This document shows positions 34,515 to 43,921 of a stretch of 64,000 nucleotides of DNA, in pieces. The position numbers and the translations under genes are program-made. Origin of the DNA: Microbacterium sp. SSM24 (lineage in GTDB: Bacteria > Actinomycetota > Actinomycetes > Actinomycetales > Microbacteriaceae); NCBI RefSeq assembly GCF_025989145.1, contig NZ_JAPDNQ010000002.1, positions 62,001-126,000 on the forward strand, read 5' to 3'. Each line of letters starts with the position of its first letter. Position 1 is the stretch's first letter. The notes beneath the pieces were generated by a model. That model saw only the letters and a list, made by a program, of their open reading frames with translations. It ran no database searches and was not told where the DNA came from.

Positions 34515-35453
34515 TCAGACGGCGACGCGCACGCCGGTGAGGCGCTCCGACAGCTCCCATGCGCGCTGCGCCTCGGACTCGCTGCGGAGCCGCGTGTACA
34601 GCGCCTGCTCCGCGGGGAGCCCGCTCAGGTGCCGGAAGCCCTTCGGGCCGTAGAGGCGACCGCCTCGCGCGTCGGGGCTGGTCGCGGCATGCACGGCGGA
34701 GAGAGCGGCCGACTGCGGCGTGCCGAACAAGAGCCCGCGCCGGGACATCGCGCGGATGAATCGGACCGCCGCGGTGTCGTCCGGCCGGCCCATTCCGGGC
34801 TGAGCGGCGAGGAGGTTGGTGGGCGTCACGCCGGGGTGGGAGAGGTTGCTACGCAGACCCCAGGACGCGGCATCCGAACGCCTCTGCAGCTCTGCCGCGA
34901 AGAGGCCGAACATGATCTTCGATGAGCTGTACGCCTTCATGGCGTCGTAGCCCCGTTCCCAGTCGGGGTCATCCCAGTTGATCGCTCCCTGATCTGCCGC
35001 GACGCTGACCTGGCTCGTCACGTGCGCGCGGCCGGCGATCAGCAGGGGGAGCAGGTGCGCGACGAGCGCGAAGTGGCCCAGATGGTTGGTCGCGAGCTGG
35101 AGCTCATGACCGTCGGCGGAGGCCCGCCGGGTCGGCGGTGTCATCACGCCGGCGTTCGCGATGAGGATGTCGATCGGGCGACCGACGTCGAGCGCCTCCC
35201 TCGAGAAGCGGGCGACCGATTCCCGTGACGCGAGGTCAAGCGAGCGGATCCGGATGTCGGCATCCGGTGTCCGCTCTCGGATGCGGTCCGCTGCTGTGTC
35301 GCCCTTCGCGCGGTTGCGCACGGGAAGGACGAGGTCGGCGCCGCTGCGTGCGAGGCGCGCGGCGATCTCGAAGCCGACGCCGTCGCTCGCTCCGGTGACG
35401 ACGGCGAGTCGCCCGGAGAGGTCGGGGACGGAGATGTCGAGGATCTTCGGCAT
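34515..35453 (-). CDS. Short-chain dehydrogenase/reductase
   Basis: The 312-aa protein has the SDR cofactor motif [20 protein letters not shown] (TGxxxGxG), NAGVM, and the active-site YxxxK in [20 protein letters not shown]. Its length and [19 protein letters not shown] resemble the retinol dehydrogenase/oxidoreductase subgroup that uses NADP. The substrate is unknown. I chose the ATG at 35453 because the conserved fold starts about 15 residues later and the upstream frame is unlike protein. It is likely co-transcribed with the XRE/MmyB regulator. Confidence 0.88.
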   Translation of the reverse strand: MPKILDISVPDLSGRLAVVTGASDGVGFEIAARLARSGADLVLPVRNRAKGDTAADRIRERTPDADIRIRSLDLASRESVARFSREALDVGRPIDILIANAGVMTPPTRRASADGHELQLATNHLGHFALVAHLLPLLIAGRAHVTSQVSVAADQGAINWDDPDWERGYDAMKAYSSSKIMFGLFAAELQRRSDAASWGLRSNLSHPGVTPTNLLAAQPGMGRPDDTAAVRFIRAMSRRGLLFGTPQSAALSAVHAATSPDARGGRLYGPKGFRHLSGLPAEQALYTRLRSESEAQRAWELSERLTGVRVAV

Positions 35454-35664
35454 GGGGTTCCTGTCTGTCGGTGGGATGATCCCAGCGTCGGGGAACGGCG
35501 CCGGCGGATTCAGGGCGGGTTCACCCTGGGATCGCCGATCCCTGTCTCGCCCATGGCCGAGTACGAGGCGCTTCTCGAGCACACCGTCGGCACCCGCGCA
35601 AGCGGCTGCGCCGCGGCATCCGTCGCTCGTACCGTCGGAGCAGATCACGGGGAGGGCGAAACGG

Positions 35665-36168
35665 ATGTCACGGAACACCAGGATGCTGCGCTGCACGCCG
35701 GAGGACGTGTTCCGCGTTCTCGCGGACGGCTGGCTCTACCCGTCGTGGGTCGTCGGAGCGTCGCGTATGCGCAAGGTCGACGAGACGTGGCCGGCGGAGG
35801 GATCGCAGCTGCACCATTCCTTCGGTGTCTGGCCGGCGCTCATCGACGACCGCACCGTGGTGGAGGCGAGCGAGTCTCCTCACCACCTCGTCATGCTGGC
35901 GCGTGGGTGGCCCGTCGGCGAGGCGCGCGTGACGATCAACGTGAAGAAGCGCGGCGACGGGTGCGTCGTACGCATCCAGGAGGAGGCCGTCGCCGGGCCC
36001 GGGCGGTTCGTGCCCGAGCCGATCATGGACCTGCTGTTGCACTGGCGGAACACCGAGACACTGCACCGACTGGCGTACCTTGCTGAAGGGACGGCTCCGC
36101 GCTCGCAAGGCGCGACGACCGCGGAGGACGAACTGACCCGCAGCGGAGAGGACGCGAACACGACGTGA
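35665..36168 (+). CDS. SRPBCC (START-like) family protein
   Basis: The 167-aa protein matches the polyketide-cyclase/dehydrase-type SRPBCC fold: [20 protein letters not shown] at the start, a central run of strands, and a C-terminal helix with [17 protein letters not shown]. Such proteins bind hydrophobic ligands. The start is ATG after GGGGAGGGCG. Its stop overlaps the next GTG by 4 nt, so it is coupled with a phytoene-desaturase-like oxidoreductase, a pairing that is common in actinobacteria. Confidence 0.82.
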   Translation: MSRNTRMLRCTPEDVFRVLADGWLYPSWVVGASRMRKVDETWPAEGSQLHHSFGVWPALIDDRTVVEASESPHHLVMLARGWPVGEARVTINVKKRGDGCVVRIQEEAVAGPGRFVPEPIMDLLLHWRNTETLHRLAYLAEGTAPRSQGATTAEDELTRSGEDANTT

Positions 36169-37625
36169 GCGACAGCGATCTCGACGCCGTGGTCGTCGGT
36201 GCCGGGCCGAACGGTCTGGCGGCGGCGGTCGTGCTCGCGCGCGCAGGACTCCGCGTTCGCGTGTACGAGCGAGCCGACCAGGCCGGTGGGGGAGCGGCGA
36301 CGCGTGAACTCACGCTCCCGGGCTTTCGGCACGACGTGTGCTCGGCGGTGCATCCGCTCGCGTTCGAATCCCGGTTCTTCCGCGAGTTCGGTCTGCGTGA
36401 CCGCGTCGAGTTCGTCACCCCCGACCTGTCGTACGCGCACCCGCTCGACGGCGGACGGGCGGGCATCGCGTACCGCGACCTCGCACGCACCCTCGACGAG
36501 CTCGGCCGTGACGGCCCCGCCTACGAGAGGCTCATGGCGCCCCTCGTGCGCCACGCGACCCGCGTCGCCGAGTTCACGGGCTCACCGCTCCTTCGCGTGC
36601 CGAGCGACCCGGTGACCGCGGTGACTTTCGGGGTTCGCGCCCTCGAGCAGGGTAGTCCGGCCTGGAACCTCCGGTTCCGTGAGGATGCCGCGCCGGCGCT
36701 GCTGACGGGTGTCGCGGCCCACACGATCCTGTCGCAGCCGAGCATCGCGGCTGCGGGGGCCGGCCTCGCTCTCGGCGCATACGCGCACGCACGGGGGTGG
36801 CCCATCCCCGTCGGCGGCAGTCAGGCGATCGTCGATGCGCTGGTCGACGATCTGCGCGTGCACGGCGGCGAAATCGTCCTCGACCACGACATCACGTCGC
36901 TCGCGCAGCTGCCGCCCGCGAGGGTGAAGCTGCTCGACGTCACGCCGCGTGCCCTGCTCCGACTCGCCGGGACCGACGTGCCGCCGCGGTACCGGCGTGC
37001 GCTCGAGGGATTCCGCTACGGCGGCGCGGTCGCCAAGGTCGACTTCGCACTCAGCGAGCCGGTGCCGTGGACTCATGCAGCGGTCCGCGCCGCCGGCACC
37101 GTCCACGTCGGCGGCACCAGGGCGGAAGTCGCCGCGGCCGAGAACGAGGTCAACCGCGGCCGGCTGCCGGGGCGGCCCTACGTGCTCGTGTCCCAGCCGT
37201 CCGTGTTCGACGCGACCCGCGCGCCCGCCGGGAAGCACGTGCTCTGGACGTACACGCATGTGCCGACGGGCAGCGACGTCGATCGCCGCGAGGCCGTGAT
37301 CGCGCAGATCGAGAGGTTCGCGCCGGGCTTCCGCGACACGATCCTCGCGACGAGTTCACGCACCGCCGTCGACGTCGAGCTGCACAACCCGAACTATCCC
37401 GGAGGCGACATCGCCGCCGGAGCCCCGACGCTTCGCCAGATGGTGCGCCGGCCCGTTCTCAGCGCCGATCCGTGGCGGACCCCCCTTCCGGGCGTCTATC
37501 TGGCCTCGGCATCCGCCCCTCCCGGCCCCGGCGTGCACGGCCTCGTGGGATGGTTCGCCGCGCGCAGCGCGCTGCGCCACGAATTCGGGCGACGCGCGAT
37601 CCCCGACCTCTCGCCGCGGGACTGA
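36165..37625 (+). CDS. FAD-dependent phytoene-desaturase-like oxidoreductase
   Basis: The 486-aa protein begins with [20 protein letters not shown], the FAD/NAD Rossmann motif of the carotenoid-desaturase (CrtI/BBP) superfamily, followed by the second Gly-rich stretch [17 protein letters not shown]. Near the C-terminus [20 protein letters not shown] closes the FAD site. It resembles the branch of CrtI-like dehydrogenases not tied to carotenoid clusters; no carotenoid gene is nearby, so its substrate is unknown. It overlaps the SRPBCC gene by 4 nt. Confidence 0.87.
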   Translation: MSDSDLDAVVVGAGPNGLAAAVVLARAGLRVRVYERADQAGGGAATRELTLPGFRHDVCSAVHPLAFESRFFREFGLRDRVEFVTPDLSYAHPLDGGRAGIAYRDLARTLDELGRDGPAYERLMAPLVRHATRVAEFTGSPLLRVPSDPVTAVTFGVRALEQGSPAWNLRFREDAAPALLTGVAAHTILSQPSIAAAGAGLALGAYAHARGWPIPVGGSQAIVDALVDDLRVHGGEIVLDHDITSLAQLPPARVKLLDVTPRALLRLAGTDVPPRYRRALEGFRYGGAVAKVDFALSEPVPWTHAAVRAAGTVHVGGTRAEVAAAENEVNRGRLPGRPYVLVSQPSVFDATRAPAGKHVLWTYTHVPTGSDVDRREAVIAQIERFAPGFRDTILATSSRTAVDVELHNPNYPGGDIAAGAPTLRQMVRRPVLSADPWRTPLPGVYLASASAPPGPGVHGLVGWFAARSALRHEFGRRAIPDLSPRD

Positions 37626-37651
37626 CCGATCGGCGAGGATCTGAGATCAGG

Positions 37652-38236
37652 TCAGGGCTTCGGCCACTCGATGAGCAGGATGCCCTGCTTCGTGTCGGCG
37701 AACTTCACCCATCCGTCGCCGAAGAGATAGGTCATGCCGTAGCCGTCGTCGTCGACGACGATCGCCGTGCCCTTCGGCGTGGTGATGTAGACACCGGAAT
37801 CGGAATCCTCGCGGATCCAGCCCTGGGAGACGAGCCACGCCTGCGATTCGGATGCGTCATCGGCCGAGATCCTGCCCCAGCCGAACATCTGAAGATGGTC
37901 GCCCGCCGGCCCCTCGAAGTCCGCCCACACGCACTGCAGGCCCTCGTCGAGCATCCGATCCCCGATGTAGAGCTCCTCCGCCTGCGAGGTCCAGCCGACG
38001 CTCTCGAAGTCGGCGACGATCTCGGGCCCGATCAGGGTTTCGCACGTCGGGTCCTCGGCGGCGGCATCCTGGGTCGGCGTCGCCGACGGCTCCGGCGCGG
38101 ACGCGGTGGGAGTGCCAGCCGTGGTCTCAGTGACCTGCGGCGCGGGTGCCGGCTGCGCGGCACAGGCCGTCACGCCTGCGCCGGCGAAGAGTGCGAGGAC
38201 GAGCGCGGCGCCGAGTCGGTGTCGTGGGGGGAACAT
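37652..38236 (-). CDS. Putative lipoprotein
   Basis: The 194-aa protein has a lipoprotein signal peptide: basic start, hydrophobic core and lipobox GVTAC with the acylated Cys at residue 25. A Pro/Thr/Ala-rich linker (26-60) leads to a folded domain with two cysteines (CETLIGPEIV and LQCVWADFEG) that may pair. No family is recognised. It would sit on the outer face of the membrane. The distance to hisN upstream is 39 bp, so co-transcription is possible. Confidence 0.75.
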   Translation of the reverse strand: MFPPRHRLGAALVLALFAGAGVTACAAQPAPAPQVTETTAGTPTASAPEPSATPTQDAAAEDPTCETLIGPEIVADFESVGWTSQAEELYIGDRMLDEGLQCVWADFEGPAGDHLQMFGWGRISADDASESQAWLVSQGWIREDSDSGVYITTPKGTAIVVDDDGYGMTYLFGDGWVKFADTKQGILLIEWPKP

Positions 38237-38275
38237 CGAGCGGTCTCCGGAGGGGGGTGAGAAGGCAGGGGTGAG

Positions 38276-39103
38276 TCACTGGGCGCGGAGCAGGTCGAGA
38301 TACGCGTCGTGAAGCACGCGATTGGTGGCGAGGGACGATCGCTCGGAGAGCGAGTCATTGCCGGCGTACGAGGTGAACCGGCCTCCCGCCTCGGTCACGA
38401 TGGGCACAAGTGCCGCGATGTCGTACTCCTTCACGCCGAACTCGGCGACGAACTCGAGCCGACCCTCCGCGAGGAGCATGTACGGCCACGCGTCGCCGTA
38501 CCCGCGATCCCGCCACACGGCCGACGTCAGACGCTCGAGGGCGTCGAGCTCACCGGCGTCCCGCCACTGGCCGATGCTCTGGAAGCTCACGCTCGACTCG
38601 GCGATCGTCGCGACCGACGACACGGCGAGTCGACGAGGCGCTCCCGATGTCGTGTTGGTCCAGGCTCCGAGTCCCGTGGCGGCCCACCAGCGGCGGCCGA
38701 TCGCGGGCTGGCTCGCGACACCCACCCGGGGGATCCCGTCGATCGCCAGCGCGATCAGCGTCGTCCACATCGGAATGCCCTTGAGGTAGTTGGCGGTGCC
38801 GTCGATCGGATCGATGATCCACTGGCGCTGCGCGTCGCCGCTGACCCCGTACTCCTCGCCGAAGACGCCGTCACCCGGACGCTCGACCTCGAGGATCGCG
38901 CGGATGGCGCGCTCCGTCGCGAGATCAGCCTCGGTCACGTGCGTCGCGTCAGCCTTCGTCGACACCTCCAGATCAGCGGCGTCGAAACGGCTCATGGATG
39001 CTGTGTCCGCTGCGTCTGCGAGCCGCAGCGCCAGCTCCAACTCGGCGCCGAGATCACCCTCGTACGGCGCATCGAAGGGCGTCGCAGCGGAGGAGGAAGT
39101 CAC
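38276..39103 (-). CDS. hisN: Inositol-phosphatase-family histidinol-phosphatase
   Basis: The 275-aa protein has the metal-dependent phosphatase motifs of the inositol monophosphatase family: THVTEADLATERAIR, GEEYG, WIIDPIDGTANYLKG and, near the C-terminus, YGDAWPYMLLAEG. In actinobacteria this subgroup serves as histidinol-phosphate phosphatase (HisN), the penultimate histidine step, but inositol-phosphate activity cannot be excluded from sequence. The GTG start lies 7 nt after TATCCT (39111-39116, minus), suggesting a leaderless transcript. Confidence 0.85.
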   Translation of the reverse strand: MTSSSAATPFDAPYEGDLGAELELALRLADAADTASMSRFDAADLEVSTKADATHVTEADLATERAIRAILEVERPGDGVFGEEYGVSGDAQRQWIIDPIDGTANYLKGIPMWTTLIALAIDGIPRVGVASQPAIGRRWWAATGLGAWTNTTSGAPRRLAVSSVATIAESSVSFQSIGQWRDAGELDALERLTSAVWRDRGYGDAWPYMLLAEGRLEFVAEFGVKEYDIAALVPIVTEAGGRFTSYAGNDSLSERSSLATNRVLHDAYLDLLRAQ

Positions 39104-39197
39104 GCGATCCAGGATATCCGGAGGGACGTGGCCTCGATTTCCGGTGACGCAATCGTGATGCTAATGTTGACCCTCGGTTCGCCTCGTCGCGGATCAC

Positions 39198-39273
39198 GCA
39201 CCTCTAGCTCAATCGGCAGAGCAACTGACTCTTAATCAGTGGGTTCTGGGTTCAAGTCCCAGGGGGTGCACCA
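39198..39273 (+). tRNA. tRNA-Lys (anticodon CTT)
   Basis: The acceptor stem is GCACCTC paired with GGGGTGC. The anticodon arm ACTGA-CTCTTAA-TCAGT gives CTT for lysine AAG, and the T-arm contains GGGTTCAAGTCCC. The CCA end is encoded, unlike in the tRNA-Leu gene of this window. Two lower-GC genes follow directly, a typical setting for tRNA-targeted integration, but I found no duplicate of the tRNA 3' end downstream. Confidence 0.97.
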
Positions 39274-39277
39274 CCAG

Positions 39278-39307
39278 AGAAGAGCGGTCCTTCGGGGCCG
39301 CTCTTCT
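39278..39307 (+). terminator. tRNA-Lys terminator
   Basis: AGAAGAGCGGTCC and GGGCCGCTCTTCT form a 13-bp stem with one wobble pair and a stable TTCG tetraloop, followed by GCGTTT. It lies 4 nt after the tRNA. Confidence 0.85.
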
Positions 39308-39346
39308 GCGTTTCCGGGGTGTGGTTTCGGGGCGCCAGCCAGGAGA

Positions 39347-39380
39347 GCCCGGAATCTCTGAGGTAAATCAGAGTCCGGGC
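39347..39380 (+). other. Second hairpin before the accessory genes
   Basis: GCCCGGA...CTCTGA and TCAGAGTCCGGGC form a 13-bp stem with a 2-nt bulge around GGTAAA, about 40 bp after the tRNA terminator. It could be a second terminator that insulates the downstream accessory genes. Confidence 0.45.
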
Positions 39381-39473
39381 CTTCCGCCATTTCCGGCCGG
39401 ATCGGGCAACAGCGCGGAAACAGCGCGTGTGTCTCAGCGGATCTGTGTCGGGCGGCTCAGCCAGAATGTAGCC

Positions 39474-40331
39474 ATGGCTTGGGTACCAATGGGGATGTCG
39501 CCAGAACAGCACGCAGAGCTGGTTGACGGGATACAGCCGTGGATGCGCGAGGACATGAAGGGTTGGCTTGCCCGCGCGATCAGCATGAATACGACGAGCG
39601 GCCCGACTGTTGACCATGACCTCATTCGCGAGTTTGACCGGCGCGCGCGATCGGCCGATCCGATCGCGGAATACTTGCAGCGCGGGGGCGGCTCGGCTTT
39701 TGAGTACCACCTCTACAACGACAGCGCGCTATACATTCGCTTTGTCGACTTCCTTGTCTGGAAGCGTTCGCAGGAGCCTCAGTCCGAAAGAAGTGCTGGA
39801 ATTCTTGCGCTGCTCAACGCAATCCTGGAAGCGGGCGGGTCACGCTGGAAGGTCGGTGATCGGCGCGGAGTCCCAGGCTTGGAGTTGCGAGTACCGGAAG
39901 GCGTGCAGCAGGCCGCTGAGACCGCGATGTCAACACCGGGTCATGCCGGGACGCTGCTTTCGGAGGCTTGGCACGCGGTCTTCGGTGTGAATCCGATGCC
40001 TGAGACGGGCTACCGCCAGGCGGTTCTCGCCGTTGAAGCCGCCGCCATCCCAGTCGTGATCCCGACCGACCCAAGCGCCACCCTGGGCAAGGTATTCACA
40101 GTGATGCGGGACCAAAAGGACTGGGCTCTCGACATCAAGAAGCAGCACAAGGACTACCCGACGACAGCGGTGCTGCTGAGCATGATTCAGATGCTCTGGG
40201 CTGGTCAGGGTCGTCACGCGGGTCAGCCGGACTGGGCGCCCAACACGCAAGCGGAGGCCGAGGTCGCGGTAATGCTGGCGGTTCCGCTGGTTCAGTGGTT
40301 CTCCTCGGGCGCTATCGCTCGTCGCCCGTAA
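39474..40331 (+). CDS. Conserved hypothetical, possible abortive-infection/HEPN-type protein
   Basis: The 285-aa protein has no signal or membrane segment. Its second half contains LSEAWHAVFGVNPMPETGYR, a helix AVLAVEAAAIPVV, and LWAGQGRHAGQ (241-251), followed by a helix ending in QWFSSGAI. I recall a similar helical pattern, including the W-x-GQ-x-RH turn, in actinobacterial proteins often labelled Abi-like. That recall is not a search result. I chose ATG 39474 because CAGAAT sits 6 nt before it, like other leaderless starts here. Codon use is less GC-biased than in flanking genes. It is followed at 24 bp by another accessory gene. Confidence 0.68.
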   Translation: MAWVPMGMSPEQHAELVDGIQPWMREDMKGWLARAISMNTTSGPTVDHDLIREFDRRARSADPIAEYLQRGGGSAFEYHLYNDSALYIRFVDFLVWKRSQEPQSERSAGILALLNAILEAGGSRWKVGDRRGVPGLELRVPEGVQQAAETAMSTPGHAGTLLSEAWHAVFGVNPMPETGYRQAVLAVEAAAIPVVIPTDPSATLGKVFTVMRDQKDWALDIKKQHKDYPTTAVLLSMIQMLWAGQGRHAGQPDWAPNTQAEAEVAVMLAVPLVQWFSSGAIARRP

Positions 40332-40355
40332 CGCCGAGTGTCGGAAGGTGTATGA

Positions 40356-41237
40356 GTGACCGCGCGCCGTTACCCCGTCTTGATGACGTCTCTCAATCCG
40401 GGAGAGAGCATCAAGGGAGAGCACTCGTTTGTCACGGTATGCGCGTCGCAAGCTCAGATCGCCCTGATTCACTTGCACCGCATATGGGCGCGAGAGGGCG
40501 AGCCGCCAGACCTGGAGGTGTGGAGAAACGTTCACGACCCTCTGGAGGTCTGGGCCGACTTGCAGGGTGCGCTGACGGCAGGCATCGTGCTGTCGCGTTT
40601 GCTCAAGCCCGCGGGTATTCGAGCGCGTGGGGACTTGAATCAGAAGCAAGCGCGAGCGAATTCAAACGCAAGAGGCGAGCGGCTTCGGGCTCTGCTTGAT
40701 GTCCGCGAGGACTCCGTGCTGCTCACCATCAGCGATGTGCGCGACCCGGTTGAGCACATTGACGAACGGCTCGACCAGGCAGTCGAGGACAACGACATCT
40801 ATTCCACGAGCGACCTATACATTGCCGACATCGTGTATCAGGCCGACCGACTCAGCGAGCCAACGCGGGCGAGTGGTCCGTTGCATGCCAACATGCGCAC
40901 GTTCCTGCCGATGTCCGGCGAGGTCGTCTACGGCGCAGTCCGATTCGATCTCTTCCGATATGAGGCAGCACTGCTCGAACTCCTGCGTGCGGTCCCGGCT
41001 GCTAGAACGACCATCGATCGCGACCGGCCACGCAGCGGGCAGCGAAGCATAGGGTCCTCTCATCCAGTAATGAGCGATCCTGCCCTCATTCGAGAGCGCA
41101 GAAGTGGACTCGCGAACATGCGCAAAGCACGATCGGCGCAAGGATTGCGGGAATCGAGAGTGGTCGATCCGCAGTCCGTGGTGATGGTCATCACGCCGTC
41201 AAGCGACGGGGCCACCGGCTCTAACCCAGACGTCTAA
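40356..41237 (+). CDS. Accessory protein with a HEPN-like RX4H motif
   Basis: The 293-aa protein is predicted mostly helical. Residues 128-138 read VRDPVEHIDER; Arg129 and His134 form an RX4H pair, the catalytic signature of HEPN ribonucleases, and the following D-E-R is a context seen in several helical HEPN-like families. The C-terminal about 80 residues are basic and probably disordered. The GTG start follows GGAAGG by 7 nt. With the upstream gene it forms a two-gene unit with lower GC than its surroundings, just downstream of tRNA-Lys. A role in phage defence or as a toxin is plausible but unproven. Confidence 0.65.
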   Translation: MTARRYPVLMTSLNPGESIKGEHSFVTVCASQAQIALIHLHRIWAREGEPPDLEVWRNVHDPLEVWADLQGALTAGIVLSRLLKPAGIRARGDLNQKQARANSNARGERLRALLDVREDSVLLTISDVRDPVEHIDERLDQAVEDNDIYSTSDLYIADIVYQADRLSEPTRASGPLHANMRTFLPMSGEVVYGAVRFDLFRYEAALLELLRAVPAARTTIDRDRPRSGQRSIGSSHPVMSDPALIRERRSGLANMRKARSAQGLRESRVVDPQSVVMVITPSSDGATGSNPDV

Positions 41238-41512
41238 TCGCTCACGCTTAATCCTCCTCGTTGACACCTCGGGCTGGCACAGACGGCTCAGCGTGGGGGT
41301 GAAGGGTTGCAGTCCGAGATTTCCAGCCTGGTGGCGCGTGGCGGGTGGCTCCCGTCGCTCGGTCCTCATCTGGCCTGGGACTTGCTGCTGGGGTGACGGG
41401 TCTACTCCTCCACAGGTTGGGTGCTTTCGGGTTGTCCACAGGTTTCGTTTCGGTCGTTGATCTGGGGGTTTCCAGGGCCTCGGATGTCGGAGGTGGGCGG
41501 CAGACTGTGGGT
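41238..41512. other. Intergenic region before the DUF222-HNH gene
   Basis: This 275-bp stretch has no credible gene. It holds two copies of TCCACAGGTT about 28 bp apart (around 41409 and 41436) and a candidate -10 box CAGACT (41501-41506) that lies 6 nt before the next ATG. No attachment-site duplicate of the tRNA-Lys end was found. Confidence 0.5.
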
Positions 41513-42967
41513 ATGGACGCCCTCGCCGACACCCTGCAGCAGGTGGAACGCCTGCTCGGCGACGCGGCCACCGGGGTGTTCGACGGTGCCGGGTTGCGCG
41601 CAGCGGACGATCCTGAGTTGTTGGGGTTGTTGGCGCAGGTCGCCGCGGTCTCACGGCTGGTCGACGCGGTGCTGGTCGGGGTGGTCGCGGAGGTGGGGGA
41701 GCGGGCGGATGCTGCGCCGCACGCGGAGCGGATCACCACCGTGCACGGCTGCCGGTCGGTGAGAGAACTGGTGCAGCGGGTCACCCGGCAGTCATCACGG
41801 ACAGTCGGGGAGGTGCTGCGGGGGGCGCGGGCGGTGGCCCGGCCGGTCGCCGTCACCACCGGGGAACTCCTGCCGGCGGCCTATCCCGCGATGCGCGACG
41901 CACTCGCCTCCGGCGCGGTCGGAGTGGACGGCCTGGTCGCGGTGGTGGCTGCGTTGGACGGGGCGGGGTGTGCGGCCCAGGCGCGCCGGGCGGCCGACGA
42001 GGAACTGGGTGCGGCGGCCCGGGGTGCCGGGTGCGATGGGGCACCGGCTCCGGGCGCGGATGAGTTGCGGGTGCAGGCGCAGGTGTGGGCGATGTTCCTG
42101 GACCAAGACGGCGCCGAGCCCCGCGAGACCCGGGCGCTGCGCAAACGAGGGCTGACCCTCGGGGTGTGCCGGGATGGGCTGGTCCCCATCCGGGGGCAGC
42201 TGCTCCCCGAAGTCGCCGGGCAACTCGAGACCCTGTTCCACAGCATTCTCAACCCCAAGACCGGGGGACCCGCGGCGCCTGCCGGACCGCACTTCACCGT
42301 CGTCGACGCTGCCGTCGATGACCGGGAGGTGCCGTTCCAGGATCAGGCCGACCCGCGCACCCGCGTGCAGCGGCAGCACGACGCGTTCGCGACCGTCCTC
42401 TCGGTCGCCGCCCGCTCCGCCGAAGTGCCGACGATCGGGGGCGCCGCCCCCACTCTCGTGGTCTCTGTGATCGAGGGCGATCTGCGGTCCGGGACCGGGC
42501 ACGCCCACCTGGACGGCTGCGACGAACCCGTCTCCCTCACCGTGGCCCGGCACGTTGCCTGCACCGGCACGATCCAACGCGTCACCAGCGACCAGACCGG
42601 CCGGATCCGGGCGATCCACACCATCGACCGGGTCTTCGGGCCGCACCAGCGCAAAGCCATCACCCTCCGCGACGGCGGCTGCATCATCCCCGGCTGCCAC
42701 GTCCCGGCCGCATGGTGCGAGATCCACCACGTCCACGAACACGCCCACGGCGGACCCACCCACACCGACAACGGTGTCCTGTTGTGTTGGCACCACCACC
42801 GCACCCTCGACACCAGCGGCTGGACCATCCGCATGCGAAACGGCATCCCCGAAGTCCGCGGCCCCTCCTGGTGGGACACCGCCGGCCGATGGCGACCCAC
42901 CACCACCTCACCCACCCGCCTCCGACAACACCACACCACCCGAACCGCAACTAGCGGAGGGCCATGA
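41513..42967 (+). CDS. DUF222 domain HNH endonuclease-like protein (13E12 type)
   Basis: The 484-aa protein has an N-terminal DUF222 region (residues about 10-320) and a C-terminal HNH nuclease: CIIPGCHVPAAWCEIHHVHE, then DNGVLLCWHHHRTLD, giving the paired Cys and the His-Asn-His metal site. It ends with WRPTTTSPTRLRQHHTTRT, a basic tail. Genes of this type are present in many scattered copies in mycobacteria and Microbacteriaceae and may be mobile or selfish; their role is unknown. The ATG was chosen because CAGACT lies 6 nt before it; the longer open frame lacks domain similarity. Confidence 0.88.
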   Translation: MDALADTLQQVERLLGDAATGVFDGAGLRAADDPELLGLLAQVAAVSRLVDAVLVGVVAEVGERADAAPHAERITTVHGCRSVRELVQRVTRQSSRTVGEVLRGARAVARPVAVTTGELLPAAYPAMRDALASGAVGVDGLVAVVAALDGAGCAAQARRAADEELGAAARGAGCDGAPAPGADELRVQAQVWAMFLDQDGAEPRETRALRKRGLTLGVCRDGLVPIRGQLLPEVAGQLETLFHSILNPKTGGPAAPAGPHFTVVDAAVDDREVPFQDQADPRTRVQRQHDAFATVLSVAARSAEVPTIGGAAPTLVVSVIEGDLRSGTGHAHLDGCDEPVSLTVARHVACTGTIQRVTSDQTGRIRAIHTIDRVFGPHQRKAITLRDGGCIIPGCHVPAAWCEIHHVHEHAHGGPTHTDNGVLLCWHHHRTLDTSGWTIRMRNGIPEVRGPSWWDTAGRWRPTTTSPTRLRQHHTTRTATSGGP

Positions 42968-43165
42968 ACACGCGGCCACACCATGCACCACACCACCCGC
43001 ACCGCAACCGGTGGGCGGACATGAGAGCGCGCGCCCAGGACCGGAACATGAACGCGTCCGTGAGGGTGGAAGCAGACAGCGGGTGCGACACTGATCATGC
43101 ATTCGCCTCTCACGGCTGCGGGACGCATCCATCCGTCGTGGATCCGAATGAGAGCGGAGGAACCT

Positions 43166-43921
43166 GTGACGTCTGACAACGATCTCGCCGGTCGGCGTGC
43201 GCTCGTGACCGGCGGTGGGAGCGGCATCGGGCTGGCCTGCGTGCACGAGTTCGCGAAGCGCGGAGCGCACGTGATCGTCGCGGATCTGAACGAGGAAGCC
43301 GCGACCACCGCCGCAGACGAGGTGGGCGGCGAAGCCTGGATCATGGACCTGTCCGACACTGCGGCGCTCGACGATCTTCAGCTGGACATCGACATCCTCG
43401 TCAACAACGCGGGCATCCAGCGGGTGAGCCCCATCACAGAGTTCGATCCCGACACGTTCCGCCTCCTGCTGCGGTTGATGCTCGAGTCGCCGTTCCTGCT
43501 CATCCGCGCCGCACTGCCGCGGATGTACGAACGGGGGTGGGGACGCGTCATCAACATCTCGAGCGCGCACGGTCTGCGCGCGAGCCCCTTCAAATCCGCC
43601 TACGTCGCAGCCAAGCACGGCCTCGAAGGACTCTCGAAGGTCACGGCGCTGGAAGGTGGATCGCACGGCGTGACGAGCAACTGCATCAACCCCGCGTACG
43701 TCCGCACACCGTTGGTCGAGAAGCAGATCGCCGACCAGGCCAAGGTGCACGGCATTCCGGAGAGCGAAGTCGTGGAGAAGGTCATGCTCACCGAGACCGC
43801 GGTCAAGCGCCTCGTCGAGGCCGAGGAGGTCGCGTCGCTCGCGGGCTGGCTCGTGTCCGAAAACGCCGGCATGGTCACGGGCGCGTCCTACACGATCGAC
43901 GGCGGCTGGACGGCCCGCTGA
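43166..43921 (+). CDS. Short-chain dehydrogenase, probable 3-hydroxybutyrate dehydrogenase
   Basis: The 251-aa SDR has RALVTGGGSGIGLACVHEFA (cofactor), NNAGIQRVSPI and the active-site Tyr/Lys in SAYVAAKHGLEGLSKVTALE, followed by NCINPAYVRTPLVEKQIADQ. The last motif and the NNAGIQ...FK.AYVAAKHG context are typical of (R)-3-hydroxybutyrate dehydrogenases, which oxidise 3-hydroxybutyrate to acetoacetate with NAD+. The neighbouring CoA-transferase and thiolase genes support that. The start is GTG after GCGGAGG. It overlaps the hydrolase start by one base (TGATG). Confidence 0.85.
   Translation: MTSDNDLAGRRALVTGGGSGIGLACVHEFAKRGAHVIVADLNEEAATTAADEVGGEAWIMDLSDTAALDDLQLDIDILVNNAGIQRVSPITEFDPDTFRLLLRLMLESPFLLIRAALPRMYERGWGRVINISSAHGLRASPFKSAYVAAKHGLEGLSKVTALEGGSHGVTSNCINPAYVRTPLVEKQIADQAKVHGIPESEVVEKVMLTETAVKRLVEAEEVASLAGWLVSENAGMVTGASYTIDGGWTAR

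Noticed and set aside
39198..41512. Integrated element with attL/attR at tRNA-Lys
   Set aside because: No integrase gene is present and no direct repeat of the tRNA 3' end could be found downstream within the window.
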